Origin: Cytidiella melzeri
Lineage: Eukaryota; Basidiomycota; Agaricomycetes; Polyporales; Irpicaceae
Reading direction: 5' to 3'
Length of the DNA stretch: 64,000 bases
Assembly: GCA_022592445.1 (NCBI GenBank)
Contig: JABYQR010000226.1
Span: 1 to 64,000, forward strand
A model generated the notes under the pieces. The model made no database searches. It was given only the letters and a program-made list of their open reading frames with translations, and was not told where the DNA came from. A program made the position numbers and the translations under genes. Below are positions 45,773 through 57,100 of the stretch, piece by piece (positions within the stretch are counted from its first letter, which is position 1; each line of letters starts with the position of its first letter).

Positions 45773-45782
45773 AGGTCAAGAT
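45773..45782 (+). promoter_or_regulatory. G2 self-primer PBS
   Basis: AGGTCAAGAT is a perfect 10-nt complement of ATCTTGACCT at 45604-45613, which lies 34 bp after the TATA start. Matches the Tf1 mode in which the RNA 5' end folds back to prime. Confidence 0.75.
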
Positions 45783-45873
45783 ACCACACAGCTACCGGCA
45801 CGACTGCCCTTAGCTTGGATCAAGCCCTCCTGTCCCCCCAGTTTAAAAAAGTTTATTCACCCCTACGTTTGAG

Positions 45874-46701
45874 AGTAAGCCATCGCCGTCCGTCTTGACG
45901 TGCTTGATCGCTAACTCGTTCACTTTCCGTGGTTGATTCTTAGTGCCGAAAGAATCCCACTCCCGTTTTACTGCTCGCCCAGATCCTTTGCATAAGGATC
46001 TGAATCAAGCACGTTGAGAAGTCCAGATTCATCGCGCCTTACCTAAGGCTGTGTTTGATCAACTTGACGCAGAGCACGCACGTGGCCAGAGTCACAAGTA
46101 CACGGAGAAGGAGCTCAAGGCTATTGCCTCCTACGTCGGTCGTCGTAAACCCAAGGGTTCTTCCCTTACACACAGATTCCCAACAGCAGAGGAGTTTGAG
46201 AAACTCCGCGCAGAGTCCAAAGAATTTGCTGCTTGTACCGCACGCGAACGAGCACAGGCTCTAGCAGATCTTCCTAAGAAGCCCTCATTAGCAGAACGCT
46301 TCACAGCCCGGCCCACTACCAACCCTAGCGCGGCCCTCATAGCAGCAAAGCCGACTCTCATCGACTTCCGTAAGCACACTCCAGAAGATCTTCGAGGCAT
46401 CTTCACCCCAAAGCTCACCGCCACACTCCAACACTTGTCGATTCTCCCCACCATCAACAAATACAACCAGCTTCACAAAGACACGAAGCTTCATTTCGAG
46501 CAGGTGAAACAGAAGTTAGAAAAGCTTCTGGAAGAGCTACCAACCCGAGCCTCTGTCATCACTCATCGTGAGTGGCAGCTGCTGGATTGGGGATTAAAGG
46601 CAATTGGGAGAATTAGTTTTACGGGTCTAAGGAGAAATTACGAACAGGTGTTCAAAGCTTTAGACAACGTTTGGGCAGACGAGTACTTCATCTTGTTCTA
46701 G
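45874..46701 (+). pseudogene. G2 ORF0, start codon made by splicing, one in-frame stop
   Basis: Intron 45875-45943 (GTAAGC...CGCTAAC...TTCTTAG, 69 nt) joins A(45874) to TG(45944-45945), giving ATG CCG AAA GAA. About 252 codons to TAG 46699-46701, with TGA at 46015-46017 (CGA to TGA fits). Conserved with G1 and G3: YTEKELKAI.SYV, KPSLAERF, GIFTPKLTA, LLDWGLKAIGRISFTGLRRNY. Function unknown. The stop is followed, in the same frame, by the conserved pre-Gag region. Confidence 0.65.
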
Positions 46702-49035
46702 GTAGAATACAGGGTGGCTTCCCAAAGTCCTGAGAGTAGCATTTGGTCTAGAGATCATCTTCCCTGCAAAAATTATCCACACACCTTCAACCAACAAACC
46801 TTCAGAGACAAGTGTTACGACTCAGACGAAGGACATCAAGTTTGTGAAGTACAACCGTGTCCCAATCGCTACAACAGAGTAGAATATCCTGGTCGTTACG
46901 CAAACCAGTATCGACCCATCCATCACTGGCAAGAAAATCGTATTCTTGAATCTCTCCCGCCTCTGCCCGAACCTGAAGAAGACTTTGATCGAACCTTCAC
47001 GCAGGAACAGTATCAGATGGACTCCACCAACGTCTCCCAGCATGCGTCCAGGGTACCCACCCCAGCCCCTGTACAAGAACCATCGTCTCCTCCTTCTGCA
47101 GAACAATTGCTGCAAGCCCTGCTCCTTGGTCAGCAACAGCTGACACAAGCCATCACAGCGCTGATTCAGAATCAGCAACCGGTCAACAACCGATCAAGGG
47201 AAAGGGTTGTGGAAAAACCTGCCAGTTTCAAAGGCAATGCTAGCAGCGATGCACGTCGCTTTTTAGCCGCCTTTTCCATGTACGCACAATTCAACGAGAA
47301 GCTGTCTCCGTACAATGCTCAAGGTGGTCAGACCCGGTTGGACCACCTCTGGATCTCATCAGCCCTGTCATTCATGACAGAAGATGCAGCAGTTTGGGCT
47401 GCGCCCCACATGGACCTGATTGCTAGTCATCAGGCAACCTTCAACGGTGACTGGGACGACTTTAGAACCGCGTTTAAAGCACGATTTGAACCAGTCGATG
47501 AAATGGTAGACGCTAAAGCCAAGCTCAGGGAGCTATGGCAAGGCAAGAAAACGGTTCCGGAGTACACGGCTCGATTCAGGGAGATTATGGATAGGACCGG
47601 CTACTCGACACAAGACCTTCGTGATCGGTACTACGAACACCTGAGTACTACCATCAAGGATGAACTGGTTCACACCGCAAGGCCACACGTCACTCTCGTA
47701 GATCTGATCAATGTTGCTACCGACATTGACAATTGTCTTTGTGTTCGAGCTCAAGAGAAAGCTCGTGAACAAGGTCGAACGGTCCCCAATCTGTTCAAAA
47801 CCACACCGGTCTCCACCTTGTCCCCGGCTCCATTCGTCCAAGCACCTCGTGACTCCAATGCCATGGAAATCAATGCTACCAAAGTAGGACCCAACGGAAA
47901 AACACGCGCCTGTCATGGATGGCCTGACTAGCCCTTAATTTTCGCAATTTACCTCTTGTTTTTATCTGTAAAACTCCGGGCTGCAGCTCAGTTGCAACCT
48001 TTCATGCATAAACTCCTTTGCACGTCTATTAAGCGCCCGTATCACGTGGCTTAGACGCTCCACACGGTCACATTACTTGCTACTACGTCACACTAGCATG
48101 TGACTTAGCTTAAGTAAGACCACATGGCTACAGACACATGGCTCAGCCCATAGCTAGGGTTTGACGTCATAGATACCATCCACATGGGCTCCTTATTGTT
48201 CTTTCCCTATTGTTCTCTTTATGGAAGGATGTTCTCACAGGTGTGGGAATGGAATACAATAGTTGGTCTCCTTTTAGATAGATTCTCTCACGGGTAGAGT
48301 TCTTGGCAAGGACTAGACAATAGCTATTGTTCTCTTTTAGGTAGTTCTTTTGTTCTTCGTTCACACAGCTTCTTGCAAAGCCTGCCCTCAACATGGTCTG
48401 TGCACAGGTCCCTGAAGTCTATATATACTGCTACATGTACGCTCCTAGCCCCCCATCTCGACCTTTTGGTCTTTACTGGGCTAGGTAAGCCACCCCCTCT
48501 TGTACTACATAGCTGGTAGTAACAATACTAACTTGGTCTTTACTGGGCTAGCTTTCTGAATAAGTTTGATAGCTGGTGAACGCATTGTGCTTCACGCCTG
48601 CCACCACCTCCTCGTCGTCATCCACATCGTGTCCCTGTTTGTCACGTTGAGCCCTGTCTCCGTGTCAGTGCCGACTTCCTGAAGGCCATGAACGGCAGAT
48701 GTTACGGATGCGGATCAAAGGATCACCAAAAGAAGGATGGAAAACACGATCGTGAACTGTGCGGACATTGTGGTGGCAACCATCAGACGCAAGTTTGCCA
48801 AAGCCGGTTCCTCGGATACCCACCCAGGCAACAGAAGGTGGCTGCTAGTACCCTCTTTGATCCATCCACTCCGGCTCCCTCGTCGTCCTCGTCCGCGAGG
48901 CCCCTGCCTAATCCACCCGCCGCCTCCGTCGCCAGCTCCTCGTCACCAAGTCCGTTCGACTACGATGCCATCATGAAGCAGATGTCATCACTCACGGACA
49001 AAGTCAAGCAGCTGGGTAATCAAAGGGATTTTTAG
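46702..49035 (+). pseudogene. G2 gag, interrupted by a solo LTR
   Basis: Same frame as ORF0, open from the ORF0 stop. N-terminal Cys module (PCKNYPHTF...CEVQPCPNR), first ATG 47017, capsid about 47200-47800 (VEKPASFKGNASSDARRF, ISSALSFMTEDAAVWA), then the insertion 47911-48667, then zinc knuckles CYGCGSKDH and CGHCGGNHQTQVC (to about 48798). Removing 762 bp (LTR plus TSD) keeps the frame. Ends GATTTTTAG 49027-49035; pol follows in -1. Gag forms the virus-like particle. Confidence 0.88.
47911..48667 (+). repeat. solo LTR of the G1 family inside G2 gag
   Basis: 757 bp, same length as the G1 3' LTR, TGTCA...TGTCA. Flanks GCGCC (47906-47910) and GTGCC (48668-48672) are a TSD with one C-to-T change at a CpG. 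A solo LTR forms by recombination between the two LTRs of a full element. Confidence 0.92.
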
Positions 49036-52000
49036 AAAGGACTCCTGGTGAAACCGCACCCTCGAGTCCCTCTAGAAAGACCTACATAGAAGAAGTGGAG
49101 GACGTTGATGATTCCTACATGGACACAGTTTTTATGACGCCTGTAGTAAATACCTGCCCCGCACAGCAATCCCATTCACAGCCTGCAGTTTTATTTAACA
49201 ACATGTATAACTACTTTGAAACCTTGTCATCCTGCATAGTACCAGAAATAGACCCGCTTAGCATGCACTTCCGAGTTCCTATCACGCTCAAAGGAGTATT
49301 TAGAGAACAAGGCATCAAAGCCATGATTGACTCAGGAGCCACCGCATTATTCCTAAGTCAAGACTTTGTCAACCGGCACCGAGTACGTACGGTCCCCTTA
49401 GAAAAACAGATCCCACTCCACAACATCGATGGGACTCTAAATCAAGGAGGACGTATCACACACAGAGCGGAGCTCGAACACCAAGTTGGAGCTATCAAGG
49501 AGAACGCAACATTCTTGGTCACAGACATTGGATCAGAGGATTGCATTTTAGGCCTACCCTGGCTCCGCAAAGCAAACCCCAAGATCAATTGGGCCACCGG
49601 AGAAATGGAACTGGAAGCCGAAGAAGACTTCAAACCCTTCCAGTCTATCACCGCCAACCGAAAGCAGAGACGGGCCTGGCTCAGAGCCGGGATCATTCAG
49701 GACACCAAAGAAGAACTTTGGTCCTGTGCTAGCTATACGTACTCTACAGACATTGCGGCTAAGGCCCATCAATCCAAAGAGCAACAGACGTTTTGAACAG
49801 ATGGTTCCAGAAGAATACCGCAGACACCAGAAAGTCTTTTCTGAAGAAGCATCACAGCGCCTCCCAGAGCACCAACCCTGGGATCACACGATTGATCTAA
49901 CAGAGAACCTGAAGATGTTCAGATCCAAGGTCTACCCCATGTCTCCGAATGAACAAGCAGAGTTAGACAAGTTTATTGAGGAAAACCTAGCGAAAGGATA
50001 TATTGTCCCATCCAAGTCGCCCATGGCCTCACCGGTATTCTTCGTCAAGAAGAAGGATGGCAAGCTTCGGCTTGTTCAGGATTATCGACGGTTGAATGAC
50101 ATCACAATCAAAAACCGCTACCCACTCCCCTTGGTATCAGACATTACCAATTGACTTCGTCAAGCCAAAATCTTCACTAAGTTTGATGTACGATGGGGTT
50201 ACCATAACATTCGGATCAAAGAAAATGACGAATGGAAGGGTGCATTTGTGACAAACCGAGGGCTGTTTGAGCCTAAGGTGATGTTGTTTGGCATGACCAA
50301 TTCTCCAGCCACGTTTCAAGCAATGATGAACTCCATCTTTGCTGATCTAATTGCGGAAGGAAAGGTCTCAGTGTACCTGGATGACATCCTCATCTTCAGC
50401 TCAGACATCACGGAACATCGTAAACTCGTCCATGAAGTACTAGCAAGACTTGAAGCCAATGACCTGTACCTTCGCCCCGAGAAATGCGAATTTGAACAGT
50501 CACAAGTCGAGTACTTAGGTCTAATCATCGGTAACGGAAAGATCCGTATGGACTCGGGTAAAATAGAAGCTATCACCAACTGGCCGGTACCACAGAACCT
50601 CCGTGATGTACGCGGTTTCATTGGATTTGCCAACTTCTACCGACGCTTCATCAAGGACTTTGCACGGCATACTCGTCCCCTACATGATCTCACCAAGAAA
50701 GACCAACCTTGGAAGTGGGGAGAAGCACAGCAGAACGCGTTTCAGATGCTCAAAGATGCGTTCACTCAGGAACCTATTCTAGTCACATGGGAACACGATC
50801 GTCCCACACGTATTGAAGTTGATGTGTCTGGCTTTGCAACTGGAGGAGTTCTATTGCAGAAACTAGAGGATGGACAATGGCACCCTGTAGCATTTCGGTC
50901 TCAGTCTATGGCCGAAGCCGAACGGAACTACGAGATCTATGATTGAGAAATGCTCGCTATCATCAGAGCTCTCGAGGATTGGCGTCACTATCTAGAAGGA
51001 TTACCCGCGCCCTTCGAGATCATCACAGATCATCAGAATCTGCAGTACTGGCGTACCGCCCAGGACCTGTCTAGACGACAAGCTCGGTGGTCTTTGTATC
51101 TGAGCCGGTTTGACTTTGTTTTGACACACAAACCCGGAAGGACCCTTACTCAAGGGGACCCATTATCCCGAGTCAGAACCCTGGAAGTTCTAGATGCATC
51201 AGACAACAAGGAACAAGTTGTGCTTGTACCCGAATACTTCCAGACAATAGCCGTCTCAAGTACTCTGGAGTCAGATCCGTTAGAGTCACGAATTAAAGAC
51301 ATCAGTATTCGAGAAGCAGAGGTAGTCCAGGGACTAGCCAAACTTAGGAAGGATGGACCCCGAAAGTTGACTGACGGTGGACTTGAGTGGGAAGAAGACA
51401 ATGGACTGGTCTACTACAAAGGGAAGCTGTACATTCCGAAGGATCGAGAAGTTCGTAGGGAGATTGTACAACGATGCCATGATGCGTTACCAGCAGGACA
51501 TCCCGGCAAACACGCAACCCTGGACTAGTCACACGGCATTATTGGTGGCCTCGCATGGCATCATTTGTAGAACAATACGTCCTCGGATGTGACAAGTGTC
51601 AACGAACCAAACCAGCACAGCACCCTGTGGCCCCAATACAGCCCATCAAAGTACCAGACGGACCTTGGCAGGTGGTTGGTGTAGACTTAGTCGGACCACT
51701 CCCACGTAGTAAAGGGTTTGACATGATTGCCGTGTACACAGACTTGTACAGCAAGCAAACACATGTAATCCCAACCCAGTCTACTGTCACAGCGGACGGT
51801 ATAGCCGACCTTCACATCAAAGAAGTGTTCAGGCTCCACGGCATTCCCCGACAGTTTATATCCGATAGAGGACCCCAGTTTGCAGCTCGTGTCATGCAAG
51901 CGTTGTACAAACGGCTAGGCATCACTGGCGCCATGACTACCGCCTACCACCCTCAGGCCAATGGTCAAACGGAAAGAACAAATCAAGAGGTAGAAAAGAT

Positions 52001-52849
52001 TCTACGACTCTTTGTTGACCAACGACAAGATGATTGGGCAGAATACATCCCAGTGGCTGAATTCGCCATCAACTCTCGTGTCAACTCATCTACGCAGCAC
52101 TCTCCGTTTGAAGTCATGTACGGGTATTTACCGGACTTTACCATCCCCATCGGTCGTCAAAGTCGTATGCCGAACCTAGACGCACGCCTAGAAAAGCTCA
52201 GACAGGTTCGGGCAGAAGCCGAAGCTGCCTCACGACTATCTAAGGAAAAGATGGCCGAAGCTTCCGGATACACCCGTAGAACTACTCCAGTCTTCAAGGA
52301 AGGGGACCTCGTGTGGTTGTCTTCCAAGAACGTCAAAGTACATCAGCAGTCTGACAAGCTAGGGCCTAGACAGCTTGGTCCCTTCACAGTTCTTCAGAAA
52401 ACCGGTGAACATACATATCGGATCAAACTCAAATCCGGATATCATGTTCATGACAACATCAACATCAACGGCTATCTCCGTATCGAGGAAACGAAGTAAA
52501 CGGCCTCATACCAGAACCACCAGCACCGATCATAGTAGATGATCAACAAGTCTATGAAGTCGAGAAGATCCTAGACAGTCGGATCTATCGGAAGCAAATG
52601 CAGTACCTAGTCAAATGGAAAGGCTATGGAGAAGGCGATGTAACGTGGGAACCTGCAGTAAATCTGACCAATGCGAAAGAGAGCATTGCAGAGTTCCATG
52701 CCAGACATACCAACGCACCTCAGAAGTTACCCAAAGCACTCTTCGACTCTATTCCTTGGAAACCGTTGGAGAACATCACAGAAGCTATTGCATCTGACCT
52801 CGAGTGGGCAGATGGTAGAGTCCCTGGTCTTAGTTCATCGAGGCGATGA
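49036..52849 (+). pseudogene. G2 pol (PR-RT-RH-INT-chromodomain), few lesions
   Basis: -1 frame relative to gag. Protease IDSGATALFLS; RT LDDILIFSSD near 50378; RNase H ERNYEIYD..EMLAI, TDHQNLQYW; integrase HHCC (VLGCDKCQR), VGVD, SDRGPQF, NGQTERTNQE; chromodomain YEVEKILDSRIYRKQMQYLV. Lesions: an extra T at about 49791, TGA 50152-50154, TGA 50944-50946 (both fit CGA to TGA; G3 has Arg at both), a 1-bp loss near 51525, a 1-bp loss near 52465. Chromodomains steer integration to marked chromatin. Confidence 0.9.
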
Positions 52850-52869
52850 ATTTTAGGAGGGAGGTAAAA

Positions 52870-53533
52870 TGACATGGATAGTCCAACAGACCGGATTTTT
52901 CCAACATTGTCACAAGTTTATAGCCTTAAGCGCCTATCTAGAGCGCTTATTTTCCGGCTAGGAGTGTTACCAGACCTAACCCTAACCCGGGTCACGTGAC
53001 ATCCTGCCTTATTTATCAATAGTCCAGACTCAAACCCTAGACTCAGTCTGGAGCGGTTCCAGATCAACCTAGGCTATTGTTCTATTGTTCCTCTTCCATT
53101 GATAGGGATTCCCCAGGGATTCCCCCAGTTTCTATTGTTCTATTGTTCTATTGTTCTAGTGTTCTAGCTCTATTGTTCTCCGTACCCTGGTCCTTGACAG
53201 TTACTCAGGTCCTTGACAGCTACCCTGGTCCTTGACAGTTACCCTGGTCCCTTATTGTTCTATTGTTACTCCAGCCCCACAGTTACTCCAGTCCCTAGTG
53301 TGGGAACTTGTGCACAGACCACCCAGCCACAGTATATATAGTAGACCTTACCCTCCCTAGCTCTGCATCTTGACCTCTCTGTCATTTGCACTGCTAGTAT
53401 CCGGCCTCAGTGCCTGCTTGCCTGCTCATCATCGACTTTGACCTCGTTGTCGTCGTTGGAGATCCACCCCCCCTTCATCTCTACTTCACTCCCTTGTTAG
53501 GGTTATCATCATAGCAGCAGTCGCTCCGCGACG
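52870..53533 (+). repeat. G2 3' LTR
   Basis: 664 bp, after the purine tract AGGAGGGAGGTAAAA (52855-52869). Ends GCGACG instead of GCGACA. Confidence 0.93.
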
Positions 53534-53538
53534 CTCGC

Positions 53539-53681
53539 TACCCTTTGCAAGAAGGGTCCTCGCAAACTTGTCGGCGGTTTACTCGAATGGGAAGAGAGTG
53601 ACGGGCTCATCTATTACAAGGGAAAACTCTACATCCCTAACAACAAAGAGCTCCGTCACAAAATCGTTAAATCTTGCCATG
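53539..53681 (+). pseudogene. G1 pol, part 2 (RNase H to integrase linker)
   Basis: Reads TLCKKGPRKLVGGLLEWEES...YYKGKLYIPNNKELR..IVKSCH, homologous to G2 KLRKDGPRKLTDGGLEWEED. Ends at CCATG, the TSD of G3. Integrase continues at 60865. Confidence 0.9.
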
Positions 53682-54176
53682 TGTCAAGAACACAACCAAA
53701 CTCTATGAAGAGTGGGGAAGTGACGACGAGGGATGGAGGAACGACGAGCGAACTTGCGTGGACGATGACGACAGGGAAGATGATGATGGTGAGAGAGAGA
53801 CAACGACGAGGGAGCAGCTAACGATGAGCTAAAGACCAGGATATATTAGCACAGTGATAAAACTAGTACAAGGTGAACGTCACCTAAAGACCAGGAGGTA
53901 GAATCTGAGGTCTTTAGGGAGCTACAGGGTGGGTTTATATACATCTCAGACAAGGACCCCTGGTACCGGGTCTGTACTCCTAACACTGCCGTGGTAACGT
54001 ATGGTGTGCTATGGTGCGATGTTCTACAATGTTCCACAATGTTCCAGCACCTTCTATGATCATGTGACCAGTCTGTCACATGCACTTGATCACATGCAGT
54101 AGCCATGTACCATCAATAAGATAAGATAAGGAAATTAAAAAGGAAAAGAAAGGAAAAAGTGTGCATGCTCGTGACA
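53682..54176 (-). repeat. G3 3' LTR
   Basis: 495 bp. The purine tract (AGGAGGGGGGTAA on the minus strand, plus 54177-54190) adjoins it and overlaps the pol stop. Confidence 0.95.
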
Positions 54177-54187
54177 TTACCCCCCTC

Positions 54188-57100
54188 CTAAAGGCCTTTT
54201 CTCCGGAAGGCAGGAGTTGAGTCTTTTCCGTCTTCCCACAAGGATACGCGTCGTAGAGTTTCTGAAGGTAGCTTCTCAAAATTCTCGTTAATTGGTCGGA
54301 AATTCATTGCCAAGAATAGAGATGCAGCGATTGGTCGTGGAGCTCCTGGGTGTCGTCTGTGGAAATCCTTTACAGCTTCATCGGCATGAGTGACGTTGGT
54401 TGCTGGTTCCCAGGAATTTTCTGATTCTGGGTATCCTTTCCACTTAACATGGTACTGAAACTCCTTCTTTCGCCCGAAGATCCTTGAATCAAGAATCTGT
54501 TCTACCTCGTACTCCTCTTCTTCGTCTACCACAATCGGCTCAGGTTCAGGAAATTCCCGATTAGGGACCAAACTTGCCGTCTTAGCTGGTCGCAACCTAT
54601 CCACATGGAACACCGGGTAGCGCTTGTCCCGAATGGTAAGTTTAACCCGGTAATTCAAATCCCCAATCTTTTCTAAGATCTCATAGGGACCATCTCGTTT
54701 TGGTGCTAGCTTTGCCACCGGCTGTTCCTTTGGATGTTTTTCACGTTCCACGTAAACTTTGTCACCAACTTTAAACTGCGGAGCTTTTGCAACTCCATGA
54801 TCGTAGAACCGTTTCATGCGTTCTGCCGTAAGTTGTAGCACAGCTTTAGCATCTTCTTGGGCTTCTCTTAATGCTCGAAGACGTTCGTCTGCTGCGGGAA
54901 CATTGGACACTGGGTTCAAAGGCACCTGGAATTCTGGTAGATACCCATAGATCAGTTCGAAGGGAGCCTTCCCGGTGGACGAGTGTACTCGGCTATTAAG
55001 CGCAAACTCCGCAATCAGTAACCAATCTACCCAGTCATCCTGTCTGAAGGAGCAGAACACTCGGAGATACTGTTCTATCTCTTGGTTCATACGTTCTGTT
55101 TTGCCGTCTGTCTGAGGGTGATACGCGGTGGACATGGACGACTTGACTCCGAGTGCATTGTAGATAGCACGAAGGAACTTGGACGCAAACACTGATCCGC
55201 GGTCTGAGATCATCTGACGAGGTACACCATGGAGTCGAAACACGTTTGCAATATAATCCTGCACGTGTTCGGGAGTTTTCATGCTTTCCCATGATGGGTA
55301 ACAGTGCACCTGCGCGGTTGTTCGATCGACTGCAACCGTGATGGAATCGTATCCTTTACATGGCGGCAGCTTGACAATAAAGTCTGTGGTGACGCTCTCC
55401 CACGGAGCATTGGGTGGTTCTAGCGGATTGAGCGGACCGCGTGGTGGAGCAGGGTACGTCTTTGTTCTTTGGCAGGTGTCACATGTGTCTACGTAATCAT
55501 TGACAAACCGTGTCATGCTGGGCCACCAGTAGTTCCGGGATAGTAACTCCAGTGTTTTGTACCTGCCCGGATGTCCGGCAGCAGGTAAGTCATAGTGTCT
55601 CCAAACTAGTTCCTTTCGGATCTCGTCATCTTTAGGGACGTAAACTTTTCCCCGGAACAACAACAGTCCATTTTCCACGTTCCACTCTTCGAGTCCGCGG
55701 CTGAGAAGACGAGGTCCGAGTTTCTTGACTTTGGCAAGTGCTTCTGCCACCTCGGTCTCTCGAAGAGAACATTCACGGATACGTTTCAACAGGTCTCTGT
55801 CTGGCTGTACACTAGCTTGCCCACGTTGAGAAGCGGCAGCTCGGAAAACCTCAGGTGCTAAGACTACTCGTGACAGATCGTCTTCTTCGTCTTTGACCTC
55901 GTGTTGACCCAGTTGTGACATGGAATCCGACTTTCCCATAGATTTCCCGGGCTTTGGGATGATCTCAAAATTGAAACGTGAGAGAAATAACGACCAACGT
56001 GCTTGACGACGTGTCAAGTTACGGGCTGTCTTCCAATACTCAAGATTCTTATGATCAGAGAAAATAGGGAATTTCTCCGGTAGCCCTTCCAGGTAGTGAT
56101 GCCAGTCCTCAAGGGCTCGTACAATTGCCATGAGTTCTCGATCGTAAATCTCATAGTTTTGTTTGGTCTCGGTCATACCCTCGGACCGATAGGCTACTGG
56201 ATGCCACATGCCGTCTTCGGCTTGTTGTTCCAATACTCCTCCCATTGCATATCCGGATGCATCTGTTTCCAAACGTGTGGGTCTATCAAAGCTCCACATT
56301 GCCAACACCGGTGCTTCCACAAATCGTCGGCGGAGTTCATCAAATGCCGACTGCTCTCCAGGACCCCACTTCCAAGGTACCTTACCCGTGAGATGATCCA
56401 AGGGCTTACATATCTTCCCGAAGTCCCTGATGAACCTTCGGTAGAAATTTGCAAACCCACGGAATCGGCAGATATCGGAGACGTTCTGCGGTACAGGCCA
56501 TTCAGCCACTGCCTTTACTTTGACAGGATCCATGCGTAACTGATTGTGGCCAATGATGACGCCGAGGTACTCTGTCTCCGACCTCTCAAACTCGCACTTC
56601 TCCGGCTTCAAAAACAGGTCATGTTGTCTGAGCCGTTTTAGGACTTCATGTACCACTTCTCGATGTTCAGATATATCCTTGGAGTAGATAAGGATGTCGT
56701 CCAAGTAAGTGACTTTGCCCTCAGCAATGAGGTTGGCAGAAATATCATTCATCATGTTCTGGAACGTAGCCGGAGAGTTTGTGAGTCCGAAGAACATGAC
56801 AGTTGGTTCGAAGAGTCCACGGTTGGTAACAAACGCTGCCTTGTGTTCATCACCTTCTTTGATACGGACATTGTTATATCCCCATCTGACATCTAGCTTG
56901 GTAAAGAACCTAGCGCCTCGCAGTCTATCCATGAGTTCGGAGATCAACGGCAATGGATACCTATTTTTGATAGTGACTTCGTTCAACTTCCGGTAATCCT
57001 GTACTGGGCGTAACTTTCCATCCTTTTTCTTTACAAAGAAGAAGGGTGACGCCATTGGGGACTTCGACGGTCGAATGTACCCTTTTTCTAGGTTTTCTCG

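Larger units (their letters stand above)
45107..53533 (+). mobile_element. gypsy chromovirus G2 (8427 bp including a solo LTR)
   Basis: Two 664-bp LTRs (TGACATGG...GCGACA/G) and TSD CTCGC (45102-45106, 53534-53538). Joining the flanks restores the G1 reading frame exactly. LTRs differ at about four positions including the last base. Contains self-primer PBS, leader intron, ORF0, gag (interrupted by a solo LTR), pol with chromodomain, and purine tract 52855-52869. About 7.67 kb without the insertion. Confidence 0.94.

Noticed and set aside
46051..46053. GTG as start of G2 ORF0 (also GTG 40649 in G1, TTG 60258 in G3)
   Set aside because: Non-ATG starts are unnecessary; the leader intron supplies an ATG in all three families at the conserved PKD/PKE position.
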